Below are positions 23,298-33,711 of a DNA stretch of 64,000 nt, in pieces. The notes beneath the pieces are model-generated. The model ran no database searches and had not been told where the DNA came from. It saw only the letters and a program-made list of their open reading frames with translations. The stretch comes from Uloborus plumipes. Lineage: Eukaryota; Arthropoda; Arachnida; Araneae; Uloboridae. The stretch is from NCBI GenBank assembly GCA_038373865.1, contig JAXGGA010000024.1, positions 1-64,000 of the forward strand. The letters run 5' to 3'. Each line of letters begins with the position of its first letter. The first letter of the stretch is position 1. A program made the translations under genes and the position numbers.

Positions 23298-23437
23298 GGG
23301 CCCTGCTCCACATCAGCAGAAAACGCGACCGAAACCGAAGGCACCGAAAATCCGGGTACTTTCCATAGGAATACCATTTAATCCATTTTACGTTTTTGCT
23401 TTATTTTTCTGCTTTACGTCAATGTGGAGCAGGGCCC
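23298..23437. mobile_element. TTAA-flanked MITE, GGGCCCTGCTCC family copy 2 (140 bp)
   Basis: GGGCCCTGCTCCACAT and ATGTGGAGCAGGGCCC form perfect 16-bp TIRs flanked by TTAA (23294-23297 and 23438-23441). TTAA duplications are used by piggyBac and Kolobok elements; the GGG start does not match piggyBac. The interior matches the copy at 9827-9970. Confidence 0.85.
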
Positions 23438-24180
23438 TTAAACTTCGGAAAGTTCCCGCTCAAAACCCATCACCCCTTTTTTAAGTGGAATGGTTCGCGA
23501 GTGCTAGGCGCGGTTTTCACGGACAGACAGTAGTGGGGAAGATGCCGTATCACATGTTTCATTCATAAGTATAAACAAAAATAGATTCCCAGTCAGCTAG
23601 AATGAAGGAGCATACACATTGAGAAAGGAAACAAAAATCGTTGTTGATTAACCACATGTTTAAGGGGTGTTTTTTATAGGCTCTTATCATTTTATCGCTT
23701 TGATGAGTAGCCGAAATCTTGTCTAATGCCTTGGGGGAGGACGACGAATATGTATTTGGGGTAAGATGTCGTAGCTTTTCGACACGTCGCGTCGTAGAGA
23801 AGGAAATGAAACTACTCGAAACACAGACTCAGAAGAACACACTGAAACGTCGGAAAAGATCTGATTCAATAAAATACATTGGATGTAGCAATAGGTTCCA
23901 TATACGTGTACGGCATCTTACACCATGCACATTTAGCATGTCGGCCACAAGCTTGGGGTAAGATGTTAAATGCAAACGTTTTATTATTATTAATTTTCAG
24001 AGGTAAAAAACTGTTTTTCAAAGCGGAACTTATCTTTTTACCAATCATAAACGTCCATATTTTCCTGATTTTATTTTTAATAAAACCAATGAGCCATTTT
24101 TAAAAAATAAAGTTGAAAACTACAGCGTCTTTCCCCAATCTATCCAATAAACTATTTGTATTAGATAACTTACTTTTATA

Positions 24181-25604
24181 CACTGGCGGAAAAAAAAAAT
24201 CCCAACACCAAGAAAAAATTACTGTAGATTAATGAAATTTGGGTAATGCAATTGTCTAGTCAACATGTTCAATTGATTAAATATACAAGATCACTGGCTA
24301 ATTTAAGTTTAAGAAAATGCTGTGCAAATGTGAAATTATGTTTCTTTAATAGCCGGTGTAACCTCCAGAATTTTGAAGGCAAACCTGCAAGCGTGCAGGC
24401 ATTGTGTCTTACAGGTGCCGAATGTCACTTTGTGGTATGGAGTGCCATGCTTGTTGCACTTGTTGTGTCAATACTAGGACAGTCATTGCTGACTGTGGAT
24501 GACGCTGGAGTTTCCATCCAACCATATCCCATACTTGATCAATTGGAGACAGATCTGGTGATCTTGCAGGACATGGTAACATGTCAACACTCTGCAGAGC
24601 ACATTGCGTTACATCAGAGGTGTGAGGGAGAGCGTTATCCTGTTGAAAAACTCCCCCTTGAATGCTACTCATCAAGGGTGGTACTAAGGTTGAATTACCA
24701 GACTGACGACAAATTTGCAGTCAGTGTGTTTGGGATAACTACATGAGTGCTCCTGCTGTCATAAAAAATTACTCCCGAGACAATGACTCCAGGTACAGGC
24801 CCCGTGTGTCTAGGCCGCAGACGGCTTGGATGCAGGTGGTCCCCTGGTCTCCCTCTGACTAACATCCGGCCATCACTGGCACCAAGGCAGAATCTGTTTT
24901 CATCAGAAATTACAACAGATCTCCACTCCGCCCTCCAGTGAGCTCTGTCTTGATACCACTGCCATCGCAAACGGCAATATTTTGCAGTCAATGGAATACC
25001 GGCTACAGGCTGCCTGGCTCGGAGCTGTCCTTGAAGTAAACGGTTTATTACCGTTATGGGTCACGACGGTACCAACTGCAGCTCGAATATCAGCCGCAGA
25101 TGCAGTACGATGCGCCACAGCCTTACGCAGAATTCAGCGATCTTCTTTCTCAGTCGTGCCATGTGGCAGCTCGGAACTCGATCTTCTTGAGGTAGTACCA
25201 TCCTTTGACCATAGCTTCCAATAATCAGGCACGGTGGAAACATTCCCACCAAGTATTTCTGAAATATCGCGAAATGAAAATTCACCTTTTCGTAGCCAAA
25301 TTGTACGAAATCGTTCAAACTTGGTGAGCTGTTAATAATGGCTTCTTCGTCTTCTTCAAGGCATTCCTGGCTAACACGAACTCAATGCGTCAAATTCACG
25401 AAAAAATAATACTCACGAGCTTTACAACACGCTTTTAAAACAAGCCTTATTTGCATATTCTGAGTGACGCCAGCTGCGCCATACTTCTGCGCGGAGCGCG
25501 AATTTCAATCGATGTCATCTTTGAGTTGTATAAACACGCCTACCAAATTTCATTTGTCTAATGCAAGTCTTTCTTGGTGTTGGGATTTTTTTTTTCCGCC
25601 AGTG
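24181..25604 (-). mobile_element. Tc1-like transposon, family 1 copy B (1424 bp)
   Basis: Complete element with TIRs CACTGGCGG + poly-A + TCCCAACACCAAGAAA and the inverse, flanked by TA (24179-24180 and 25605-25606). It is the best-preserved outline of the family in the window. The coding region has decayed. Confidence 0.92.
24346..25364 (-). pseudogene. Tc1-like DDE transposase (copy B), frameshifted
   Basis: The span from the ATG at 25364 to a stop at 24346 is about 339 codons, the usual length of Tc1 transposases. The N-terminal helix-turn-helix region starts MP-RRRRSHY but has a stop at codon 3. The catalytic core shows VVISDENRFCLGASDGRM (first Asp), then FQQDNALPHT (second Asp) and SPDLSPIDQVWDM (third acidic position, Asp in place of the usual Glu). 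It ends with PARLQVCLQNSGGYTGY. Several stops and frameshifts make it inactive. Confidence 0.88.
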
Positions 25605-25976
25605 TATTTGTCTTCATAAAATTTAACTTAGAGAACACATACATCTAAAAATGGTCCTTAAAGAGTAAAACAAAAATTTTAATAGTGATTTTGATTTAAC
25701 AAAAAAAAAATGGGGGGGGGGGGGTACAATCAAGGATTGCTACGTTTTTTGCTTGAAACCCGCAGTGGGGCTTTGTTCTATATCAAATCAATTTTTAAGT
25801 AGCACGTATGTTATATGCATGTAAAGATGGAGAACAGTGAGAAGTTGGGTAGTATGAAAAAAATTCAAAATTCTCCAAGAATCCCATTCACATTTGTATA
25901 TTTAAAGGATAAACAAAAGAAACGTATATTTCCAGGACTTTAGGTAAGATATTAACCAGTTTCAGGCTCATTTTAT

Positions 25977-26256
25977 TTCGGGATCACGGATCAAAAAATG
26001 TCAATTTTTTTATGCTTATTTTCATACATACATATCTTTTTAAACATAATAGCATCATTCGCATGCAACATTTCCTACAAATAAATGTAAAAATATCTAT
26101 TTGAATAAATGAGTAATTTCGGGATTACGGATCAAAAAATATCAATTTTTTATGCTTATTTTCATACATACATATCTTTTTAAACATAATAGCATCATTT
26201 GCATGCAACATTTCCTAAAAATAAATGTAAAAATATCTATTTAAATAAATGAGTAA
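25977..26256. repeat. Recent 141-bp tandem duplication
   Basis: Two adjacent, almost identical copies (25977-26117 and 26118-26256) start TTCGGGAT(C/T)ACGGATCAAAA and end AAATAAATGAGTAAT. Only a few substitutions separate them. No gene is involved. Confidence 0.92.
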
Positions 26257-29036
26257 TAAATGAGCATTTACCTGTAAAGTTGGCTTTCTGTATGGCAGAA
26301 ATCATTATACTTTGGAGTTGGCGCCTACTCTGATCTTAAATCTACAGCTCAAAACACTGTATAGTTATATTATCTAGTAGCAACAATAGTTAATAAAAGC
26401 ATCCGAAACTATAAAAGGGACATGTGAAATAATTCGGGAAAGACTGGTTGTGCAGTGTTAATTTTCACAGTGCCCGAGCTACACTCGGGATGAGCCAGAA
26501 TGGAACATTTCGCTTGCCCGAGTCCAGCTCAGGAAAAGCCGGGAAGAGGTTAATGAAGAACGCAGTCCGCAATTTTTCGCGAACTTTGTGGTGAAAATTT
26601 ATCCGCATATTGAAAGTAAATTAAAAGAGCGTATTTTTCCACGTAAAATTAAATTTGTTTGGAGTTTTTAAGGGTGGAGCTTGCGCTTCGTTTTACGCCA
26701 AATAAAGAGCTGGAAATAGTTTTAGTTTGTTGAAAATAGATTTATAGTATTTCCTTTTTCATTCTAAATATTTTCTTTCCTTTTCTTTCTTTCTTTCCTT
26801 CTTTTTTTTTTTTTTTGGCAAGGATATTGAAAAATCCTGACAGATAAACAGCAAAATTAGCTGCTTTTGTTATGCATAAAAGTCGTTTTCACTTCACTTT
26901 TTGTATAGTTATTTATTTATTTATCTACTAAGATTAAAAAGTTCAAGATGAGTAATTTTGGTTCTCTTACTTTTGTGTGCTTAAATGTTAAAAAAACTGC
27001 TTGAATTTAGAACATTTCAAGTTGAAATTTCAGAAATAAATGAAATTTACCGAAAAACAAGGGCTTAGTTTATTACAATATGATACTTTTGTTTGATAGT
27101 TTGATATCCTACCTAATATTTAAAGACTAAGCCAGTTCAGAGAGAGAGATCTATTTAATGTTGTATAAGCGATGTTTGTATACGGGAAAATAGGCTTGTT
27201 TAGTTCTGGATAAAACTTATTGTTATCGTTTCAATTGAAGTATTTGCGCTTCAATAGTTTAATGAAAAATTATCATTCATAAAAATAATTTCATTAGCTG
27301 AAGCTACTAAAGTTCACTGTAAAAAAATATAAAAAAGCAAAAGTTGCTGTGCTTCAGTTTGAGGGAAGTATTTTGATGAGAAATTTTGGTGTTTCAAAAA
27401 TTTTGAAGTTCTATGTTTTCTCTTTACGCCGTGCCGTGATAAAAATTTGAATTGCATAATAATAATAAAAACAACGGGGGAGGGGAGTGTTTTGCCTACT
27501 TTTTGAAACACGTTTAAAATATCAAATCAATTATATTTCTTTGCATTAAAAAAATTTATATAACACTTGCTAATTAAATTTTAAATAAGCTAAAAGAAGC
27601 CTTTCAAAGTTGAAAGATGAAAACAAAATTTTGCTGGAAATTAATTAAGTTCTCAACATTTTTCTTACGTAAGTCGGCTTCGTTAATGCCAAGAGAGTTT
27701 CCATTTAAATTTTTGTTGTTTTGTCACTTCAAGTTTGAAATTTTCCTTTTAACTTTCATGTTGTAGTTAGCTATTCTGGAGCAAGATCATTTGCATGCTT
27801 TCATTTAAGATTCAAGCATTTGAACTCGACGATTTTACACGTTAATAAATACTGGGAAAAAATTCGTCAACAACTATAGTTATAACACTTTAACTGGAAT
27901 GGTAATTAACTTTTATAAAACATTTAATCCATGTGTTTTCCTGCTTAAAAAACAACAATAAGGTATTATGTTTGCATGTATTTTCATGAGCTCCTCTTTG
28001 GGTGTAAGTTTAAACAAGCCCAGGTTTGTTTTGTTGAAATACTGTTGATGATGGCTCTGTTTGAATGAGTAAAAAGGGTGAGAAATAGTATACCATACAG
28101 TTTTTCTTTAAAAATCGGATGATTTTTACTACTGTATGGGCAGATGCGCTGTCATGTCTTTTAGTTTATCGCATCTCTGTCAGTTACAACTAATATTGCC
28201 TGAGATATAATTACTCCTGCGTCTTCAAATGTTATATTGCTCTCGCGCCTGGGTTTTCTCAATCATATCAGGGTTTTGTGATACTCAATGGGTTTTAAAA
28301 CCAAACTAATTTCTTTTTTGGGTTTTTCAAGTGCTTGATTTTTATTTTAAATTTAAAGCATTTATAAGGTAAATTGGTGTAGTTACGAGTATTAAGATAA
28401 ATTTTGAAGGAAGCCCCGTTGAAAAAGCTAGCATATTTATTAAATTTTTAAGTTTCAGCTCCTTTATTAAGATTTTCAAGAATACACTATGACAAATTAA
28501 CCACGAGAAGTTCAAAGATCTGTATTATAGCACTTAGTCTCAGAGTCGCACTTTCAACACTTGGCGTCGTAAAAAGCTACCCTTGGCCATTTATATTGAG
28601 CTTCAAATTTTACTTTCTTATAATATCCAGTATGCAGAGTTTTTGTCAATATTATGATCTTACGGTTACGTATAAACAATAAGAAATGAAATAAAGAGAT
28701 GAACCAAAACATTAATGTAGGGAACAAACTCTGACCTAATTTTAAAAAAAGAAGACACGGAAATAGGTGAAACGCATATGATGTTAATTAAAAAAAAAAA
28801 AAAAAAAAACATATCGCTATAAATGCAATTTTTGGCACCTTAAAAAAAAGTATAGCTTTTATTCTTCGGTTCAGTTATCTGTGGGAGAATGTGAATAATT
28901 TGGATTCAACTGTGTGTTTCAGGCTTATGTTTTCATTCATTCTACTTATATATGTGTTATCATGGCTCTACTAGATGTCGCTGTACTTACTGGCTACCAC
29001 AATTTTTTTAGTCCCTACCTAAAATGAAGAAACAGC
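26257..29036. other. No gene recognised
   Basis: AT-rich with long A/T runs and a CTTT-rich tract near 26775-26815. A small hairpin CCCGAG/CTCGGG occurs at 26473-26489. Nothing else supports a feature. Confidence 0.5.
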
Positions 29037-29136
29037 CGAGCTTCCTAATTCTGCCACTTGAGCGCTGTGTGGCTAAACTTTCCCATGGAGTTCCATGGCA
29101 ACGTTAGTTTTGACAGATGATGGAATTCAATGACAG

Positions 29137-29164
29137 ATGATGGAATTCGAAGAAATTAAAAAAG
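29137..29164 (+). CDS. Candidate first coding exon (weak)
   Basis: ATG-ATG-GAA-TTC-GAA-GAA-ATT-AAA-AAA-G is followed by the splice donor GTAAGA, giving MMEFEEIKK. The upstream ~100 bp is less AT-rich and contains GTTCCATGGCAAC, one change from an RFX X-box. The start context TGACAGATGATGGAATTC is tandemly duplicated 20 bp upstream, where the copy runs into a stop after 7 codons. No following exon was identified, so this is only a candidate. Confidence 0.25.
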
Positions 29165-30930
29165 GTAAGAAATTGCTGTTTTTACGGAAAATTATTTGAT
29201 TTTTTTGCAATTTTTCATTGAAATAAAGTTTTTTTTAATATTACTACTTCCAATCCTGTGGGTAATTTTATTTTATTCTGAAACAACAAGTTATTTTCCA
29301 AATATCCGTAGTACAGCATAAATGTACTCTGATATCACGATGGCAGTTTTTGGAAAAAAGAAATTATATTGCTTTAAGCACAGAGCATTTAAATTTGGAT
29401 CTCTGTAGTGTGAAGAATTGTTACTTTAATTCTTTTATTCCGTGAAGAATAAATTATTTTAATTTGTATTTATCTCGGAACTCGGAGAATAAATTTCTAT
29501 CATAACATTTCGTTGAAGTTCTAAACATTTGATATATTCTTAAGGATTAAAAATAAAATGAAAAAAACTTGCTATTGATAAATAGAATTCGTTACTTTTA
29601 AACTGGTGGTTTTTTTTTTTTCTGTTTTGATTTCATGCTCTAAGAACTGAGATAAAACAAGTGAAAAGAAAAATTGGCTTTTATTTCTTTTTTTTTCCTT
29701 CCAAAAATCCATTTATACTTTGTAAATGTTTACTGTTGTGTGTCAAGTCTCATATTAGGATGTCAAGTGCTATTAAAAAAACCTGTGAAAGGGGCTCTAT
29801 AGAATACAGCCGAGTCCGCTTGTTAAAATATCGGTTAAAAGAATATCCCGTTTAATACAATATATTTTCAATGTCCCAAACCGTTGCAATGCATTATTTT
29901 GATCACGAATTATAGAATATCTAATTAGAATTCTTTTGTGGCAAAATGGCTATTTCGTTACGCGGGCTCTACTGTTTTTCATTTTGAAGCTTTCACTTCA
30001 AATTTAATCAGGTGGAGGGGAGGGGGAGGGTCATGGCGCAGACTGCGCCATTGGATTTTTCAGTGGAGGAGGTGTTTAGGTGAGGGGCACTCGCACGTTT
30101 GGAGACTTTGTGGTTTTTGGAGAGGAGTGCACCGTTGATCTGGGGGGGGGGGGTATATTTGGTTTTAATTTGTAGTAAATGGTTATTTTCGTGGGGAAAC
30201 TAAGTTGAACAAACATTGGTATGATTCACTTAATAATTGCATGTATTATAGCCGCATTTTTCTGCTGCAAAAATCCCCTTGGCGCAATGCATACTAAAAA
30301 AAAAATTTCTTGTTTCCTCAAAACAACTATATGCAAAACATATTGCATACTATCGTTGCCCGCTACCGCTTTGCCTCTGGTAAAATTTGAAGGATTTTTG
30401 CTGCATGCTCATTTGTCGCTACATGCATAGTTTACGAATTTAAAAAACTAATTGCAGCAAATATAATTTTAAATTGGAGCATAAATTTACATTTAGAAAG
30501 TAAACTAATAAATTTGTATCGATAAACCCAGTAGAAAAATAGCATAAACAAAGTGTAATGTTTCTTATAAAACACTGGAAAATACATAATTAGCAAATTA
30601 TAAGAATTTTTATCATAAATAATCCGAGAAAATAAAATAATAGAATGCAAAAAGTATTGTTCAAAAACAAAAAAATATTTCCGCAACTAAAAATAAATTA
30701 ATCCTTTGCAGATAATAAAGCTGAGCAAAATTAACAAAATCATACTGAATAAAGTAATAAATAGTTTTCAGTTAATACAAAATGCCTTTTCAATGTGCAT
30801 TAAAGTAGGAATTTCTTGTTTTGTAATTAATGCATCACAATATTGTTTTGTTGCACCAGACAGATTATACTTCAATAAAGCTAAGATGGTAAAATATCAT
30901 CTCACAAACGTAGCTAAGTAAGCAATAAAT
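29165..30930. other. No gene recognised; G-rich interspersed repeat fragment
   Basis: AT-rich. At ~30008-30055 a G-rich stretch followed by TCATGGCGCAGACTGCGCCA matches sequence at 39510-39545 and, more weakly, 41570-41610. It is therefore part of a dispersed repeat. Confidence 0.45.
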
Positions 30931-31005
30931 AACAGCTCTTTTACAGCATTTTAAGGCTGCAGTTTTGCCCTTGCTTTGGGCTCATCAGTCGGAATAGCTG
31001 TAGCC
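30931..31005 (-). ncRNA. Hammerhead-ribozyme-like motif (degenerate)
   Basis: On the minus strand, CTGATGAG (complement of 30981-30988) is followed by CCC-AAAGCAA-GGG, a stem II hairpin. CAAAAC then stands where CGAAAC is expected. TGCAGC and GCTGTA can form stem III. The outer CAGCT/AGCTG pair (within AGCTGT at 30995 and ACAGCT at 30932) fits stem I. This is the layout of hammerheads carried by Penelope-like retroelements and retrozymes. The CGAAA to CAAAA change would probably abolish cleavage. Confidence 0.4.
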
Positions 31006-31598
31006 GAGTTGCAGATAAATTACCTCATACAGAAACTGAGGATATATTCACTCTAGCTAAAAATACTTGCAGCTAAAAATATTTAGGGCAGCAAAGAGAG
31101 GTCCGGAAACAGGGTACCGCAATACTTAAAAAGCGTGGAGATAATAGATTAGGGTAAAGTATGTTTTGTTACCAGTGTGAAGATATACCCAACTTTTAGA
31201 TAAGGTTGTTTGCCAGCAGTTTGGTAACGGCTATTTCTGTCAGATGCTCCAAAAGCAAGAATGAAACTGCGTTCTTTTTATGATCTAACTGAGCTCTTCA
31301 GCATTTGTTTACAATTCCGCTTCAGCTCCTGTTGTACGGCTGTAATTTGTAGCTGTTTGCCCTTAGCTTCGTCATAGCAGTGTCTTTTTGTCGGCAGAAA
31401 GCGATTTCTGCCGGCAAAAAGCCAACCCTTACAATAACCCAAATCAATTCAACGCAGTAATTTCATTACAATGATTGACCTAATATTTGTTTTTTCAAGT
31501 ATGAACTAGTGTAATTATCAGTATAACTACTAAGTGAAATTAACAATATTTTTACTTTTACTAGTCGGGAAAGTACTCATTTTTTTCCTCATATTAGT

Positions 31599-31632
31599 CA
31601 CTAGCTGCGTGGCCCGGCGTTGCACGGGCTTT
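31599..31632 (+). repeat. Retroelement-tail-like fragment
   Basis: CTAGCTGCGTGGCCCGGCGT followed by TGCACGGGC is similar to the start of the 14518 repeat. Only this short piece is recognisable. Confidence 0.35.
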
Positions 31633-32168
31633 AATGTAGTGAGGAAAGTTTAAACAAACTACTCGCCGCCAAGGCGGCTCGCCTTTAACCCTCTCGCTGC
31701 ACCTCCCGTGATTTCCACGGGCAACGTAGAAGTAGCAAAATTTGCGCAACTCGCAATTATCGCGGGGAAGCGTTTTTGCCGTCTATTTAAGTGTGCAACC
31801 CGCTCTTTCCCCGTTCATGATTTCATTTCGGCTTTTCTGTAATGTTTAATTGTTTATTTAGATGTCGACTAACAAATGGCGTTAGTTGTCCACGTTTCTG
31901 AGAAATATATAATAATATTCAATATTCTGACAATTTTTTTCTATGATCTAATTCTATATTGGAAAAAAAAAAAAAAAAAAAAACTCTTTTACAAAATTTT
32001 TTTGTATATTTTAAGTCTAAAATATATGTAGATTTGAAATATGTAATAAAAAAAAAAAAAAAACTCAATTTTTGAACCTATTTTGATAAAAAAAAAATAC
32101 GCAGCGAGAGGGTTAAAGTAGCGAGGAAAGTTTCAACAAACTACTCGCCGCCAAGGCGGCTCGCCTTT
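31633..32168. repeat. 54-bp direct repeat split by a piggyBac-like MITE
   Basis: 31633-31686 and 32115-32168 are near-identical 54-bp units containing GAGGAAAGTTT, CAAACTACTCGCCGCC and AAGGCGGCTCGCCTTT. A 424-bp MITE sits exactly at their junction. Removing it with one TTAA leaves two tandem units. Confidence 0.85.
31689..32112. mobile_element. piggyBac-like MITE, 424 bp
   Basis: TTAA flanks (31685-31688 and 32113-32116) enclose inverted ends CCCTCTCGCTGC and GCAGCGAGAGGG. TTAA plus a CCC start is the piggyBac layout. The interior contains poly-A tracts and no transposase. The first 8 bases of the TIR match the MITE at 34601-34822. Confidence 0.82.
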
Positions 32169-33709
32169 GAAATACCAAGGAAAGCTCTGAAAAGGAGCAA
32201 ATGCCATTCAACGGTAAGTGAAAGCAGTAAGTAATATCGCTATTGTTAAAAATAAATAAATAAATAATAATAATAAATGCACAAATAAATAAGTAAATAA
32301 AAAAATAAAATAAATGCCAATTAATTGGCAAAAATTCATTAAGCATAGTTAGTTACATTACATATATTCTAAGCCCTTAAAGTAATTTCATTGTAAACAT
32401 ATTTTTTACATCAAGCTAATTAATCGGTAAAATTAACATACAGTATAATCTGCAAAGTTGCCGACTACCGATTATTTCCGATTTATTAGTGCACCACCAT
32501 TTTAAACCTCCGAAAAATAAGGTCGCTTATTAATCTTTTATGAAGAATTCGGGTCCTTTTTTCCCTAGGGGCAAATTGAAAAGCTTCAATATGAATTTAT
32601 GTTATCATTTCATGAAAATGATTATCGTTTTATTGATGTTATCATTTCATGATGATTGACTTCATCTCTCCCTGTGACCTAACATAAAATTTCCTTACAC
32701 GGCAAATTTTGCTTGACGATACGGTGAATTTGAAGTTATAATTGTAAAATTGCATTTTATGATTTCCCAAATATCCGTTTCATTAAATGCACTTAAGTAC
32801 CTAAGAATGTCTACCCGTATTTTATCCATCAGAGAAAGTTGGAGTTCTATTCAGCAAATCGAAAGTTCAGGCATTCCTAAACGTGTAAACTCGAGACGCC
32901 CTCTTTCTAGTTATAAAAAATTAAAAAATAATAATAAAAAACAGAAGTAACTCAGTTTCTTTAAGACGTCTAATCCTATATCCTATTATGTAAAAACATA
33001 TTTTTTTGTTTCACAATGAATCCACATTTTACAGCAAATAACCAATTTATATTTCTTCTAACTAATGTTTCGGTCTCTTTAAACAATAATATGCCACACC
33101 TTTAAACAATAACTCCACAAAGATTGCCATGGGCTGATCTAAATAAAACGGCTATACGTGGACAGCTGCTTCAAAACTTCAAAAAAAAAAAAAATCAGTC
33201 AAACATTCCAGAGGATTCGCTTTAAAAGACACTATTTCGAAGAAAGGCAAATGGACTTGAAAGTAAATATTGAGGACTGGAGTAAACATTTTGATTCAAA
33301 TGGAATAATAAGAAAAAAATTAATTTTGCTTGGCCATGAATTGTGCTTGATAATAGCATTTTTGCTGCTTTGTTTTACTGCATAGTAGCTATTAGGTTTT
33401 CCTTAAACCGGTTCAAATCTCAAATTTTTTTTTAAACTCTCGAATGAAAGTACAGGTTGCACCTGAAGCAAAATGAATACAGTTTTTTGTCCTTTTCTTC
33501 CAATTTAAACCAAAAATGCTGCATTAGCTGCCCATTAAATTTATCACGTGCCTGGGTGAAATTGAGTCTAAGCGATTTTCTCTTTTTATTCGCTTCCAAA
33601 CAAATAAATTTAGGTTTATGGAGAAAATAATTTTTTTCCCACTTCAATAATCATTTGAATAAACTGTAATATCGTTTGCAGGTATATTTCCATGGTAAGA
33701 AAAATGAAG
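32169..33709. other. No gene recognised
   Basis: AT-rich. It includes an AAAT-type microsatellite at 32250-32315. Short open frames at 32750-32950 and 33158-33385 resemble transposase-like basic peptides only vaguely and are not called. Confidence 0.45.
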
Positions 33710-33711
33710 TA

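Noticed and set aside
22811..23796. Repeated 14-mer CACGTCGCGTCGTA at ~22812 and ~23782
   Set aside because: Striking for its CpG content, but the flanks do not align and no feature could be tied to it.
31330..31380. Second hammerhead-like phrase
   Set aside because: The CTGATGA core is broken and stem II is not convincing, so it is mentioned only as support for the finding at 30931.
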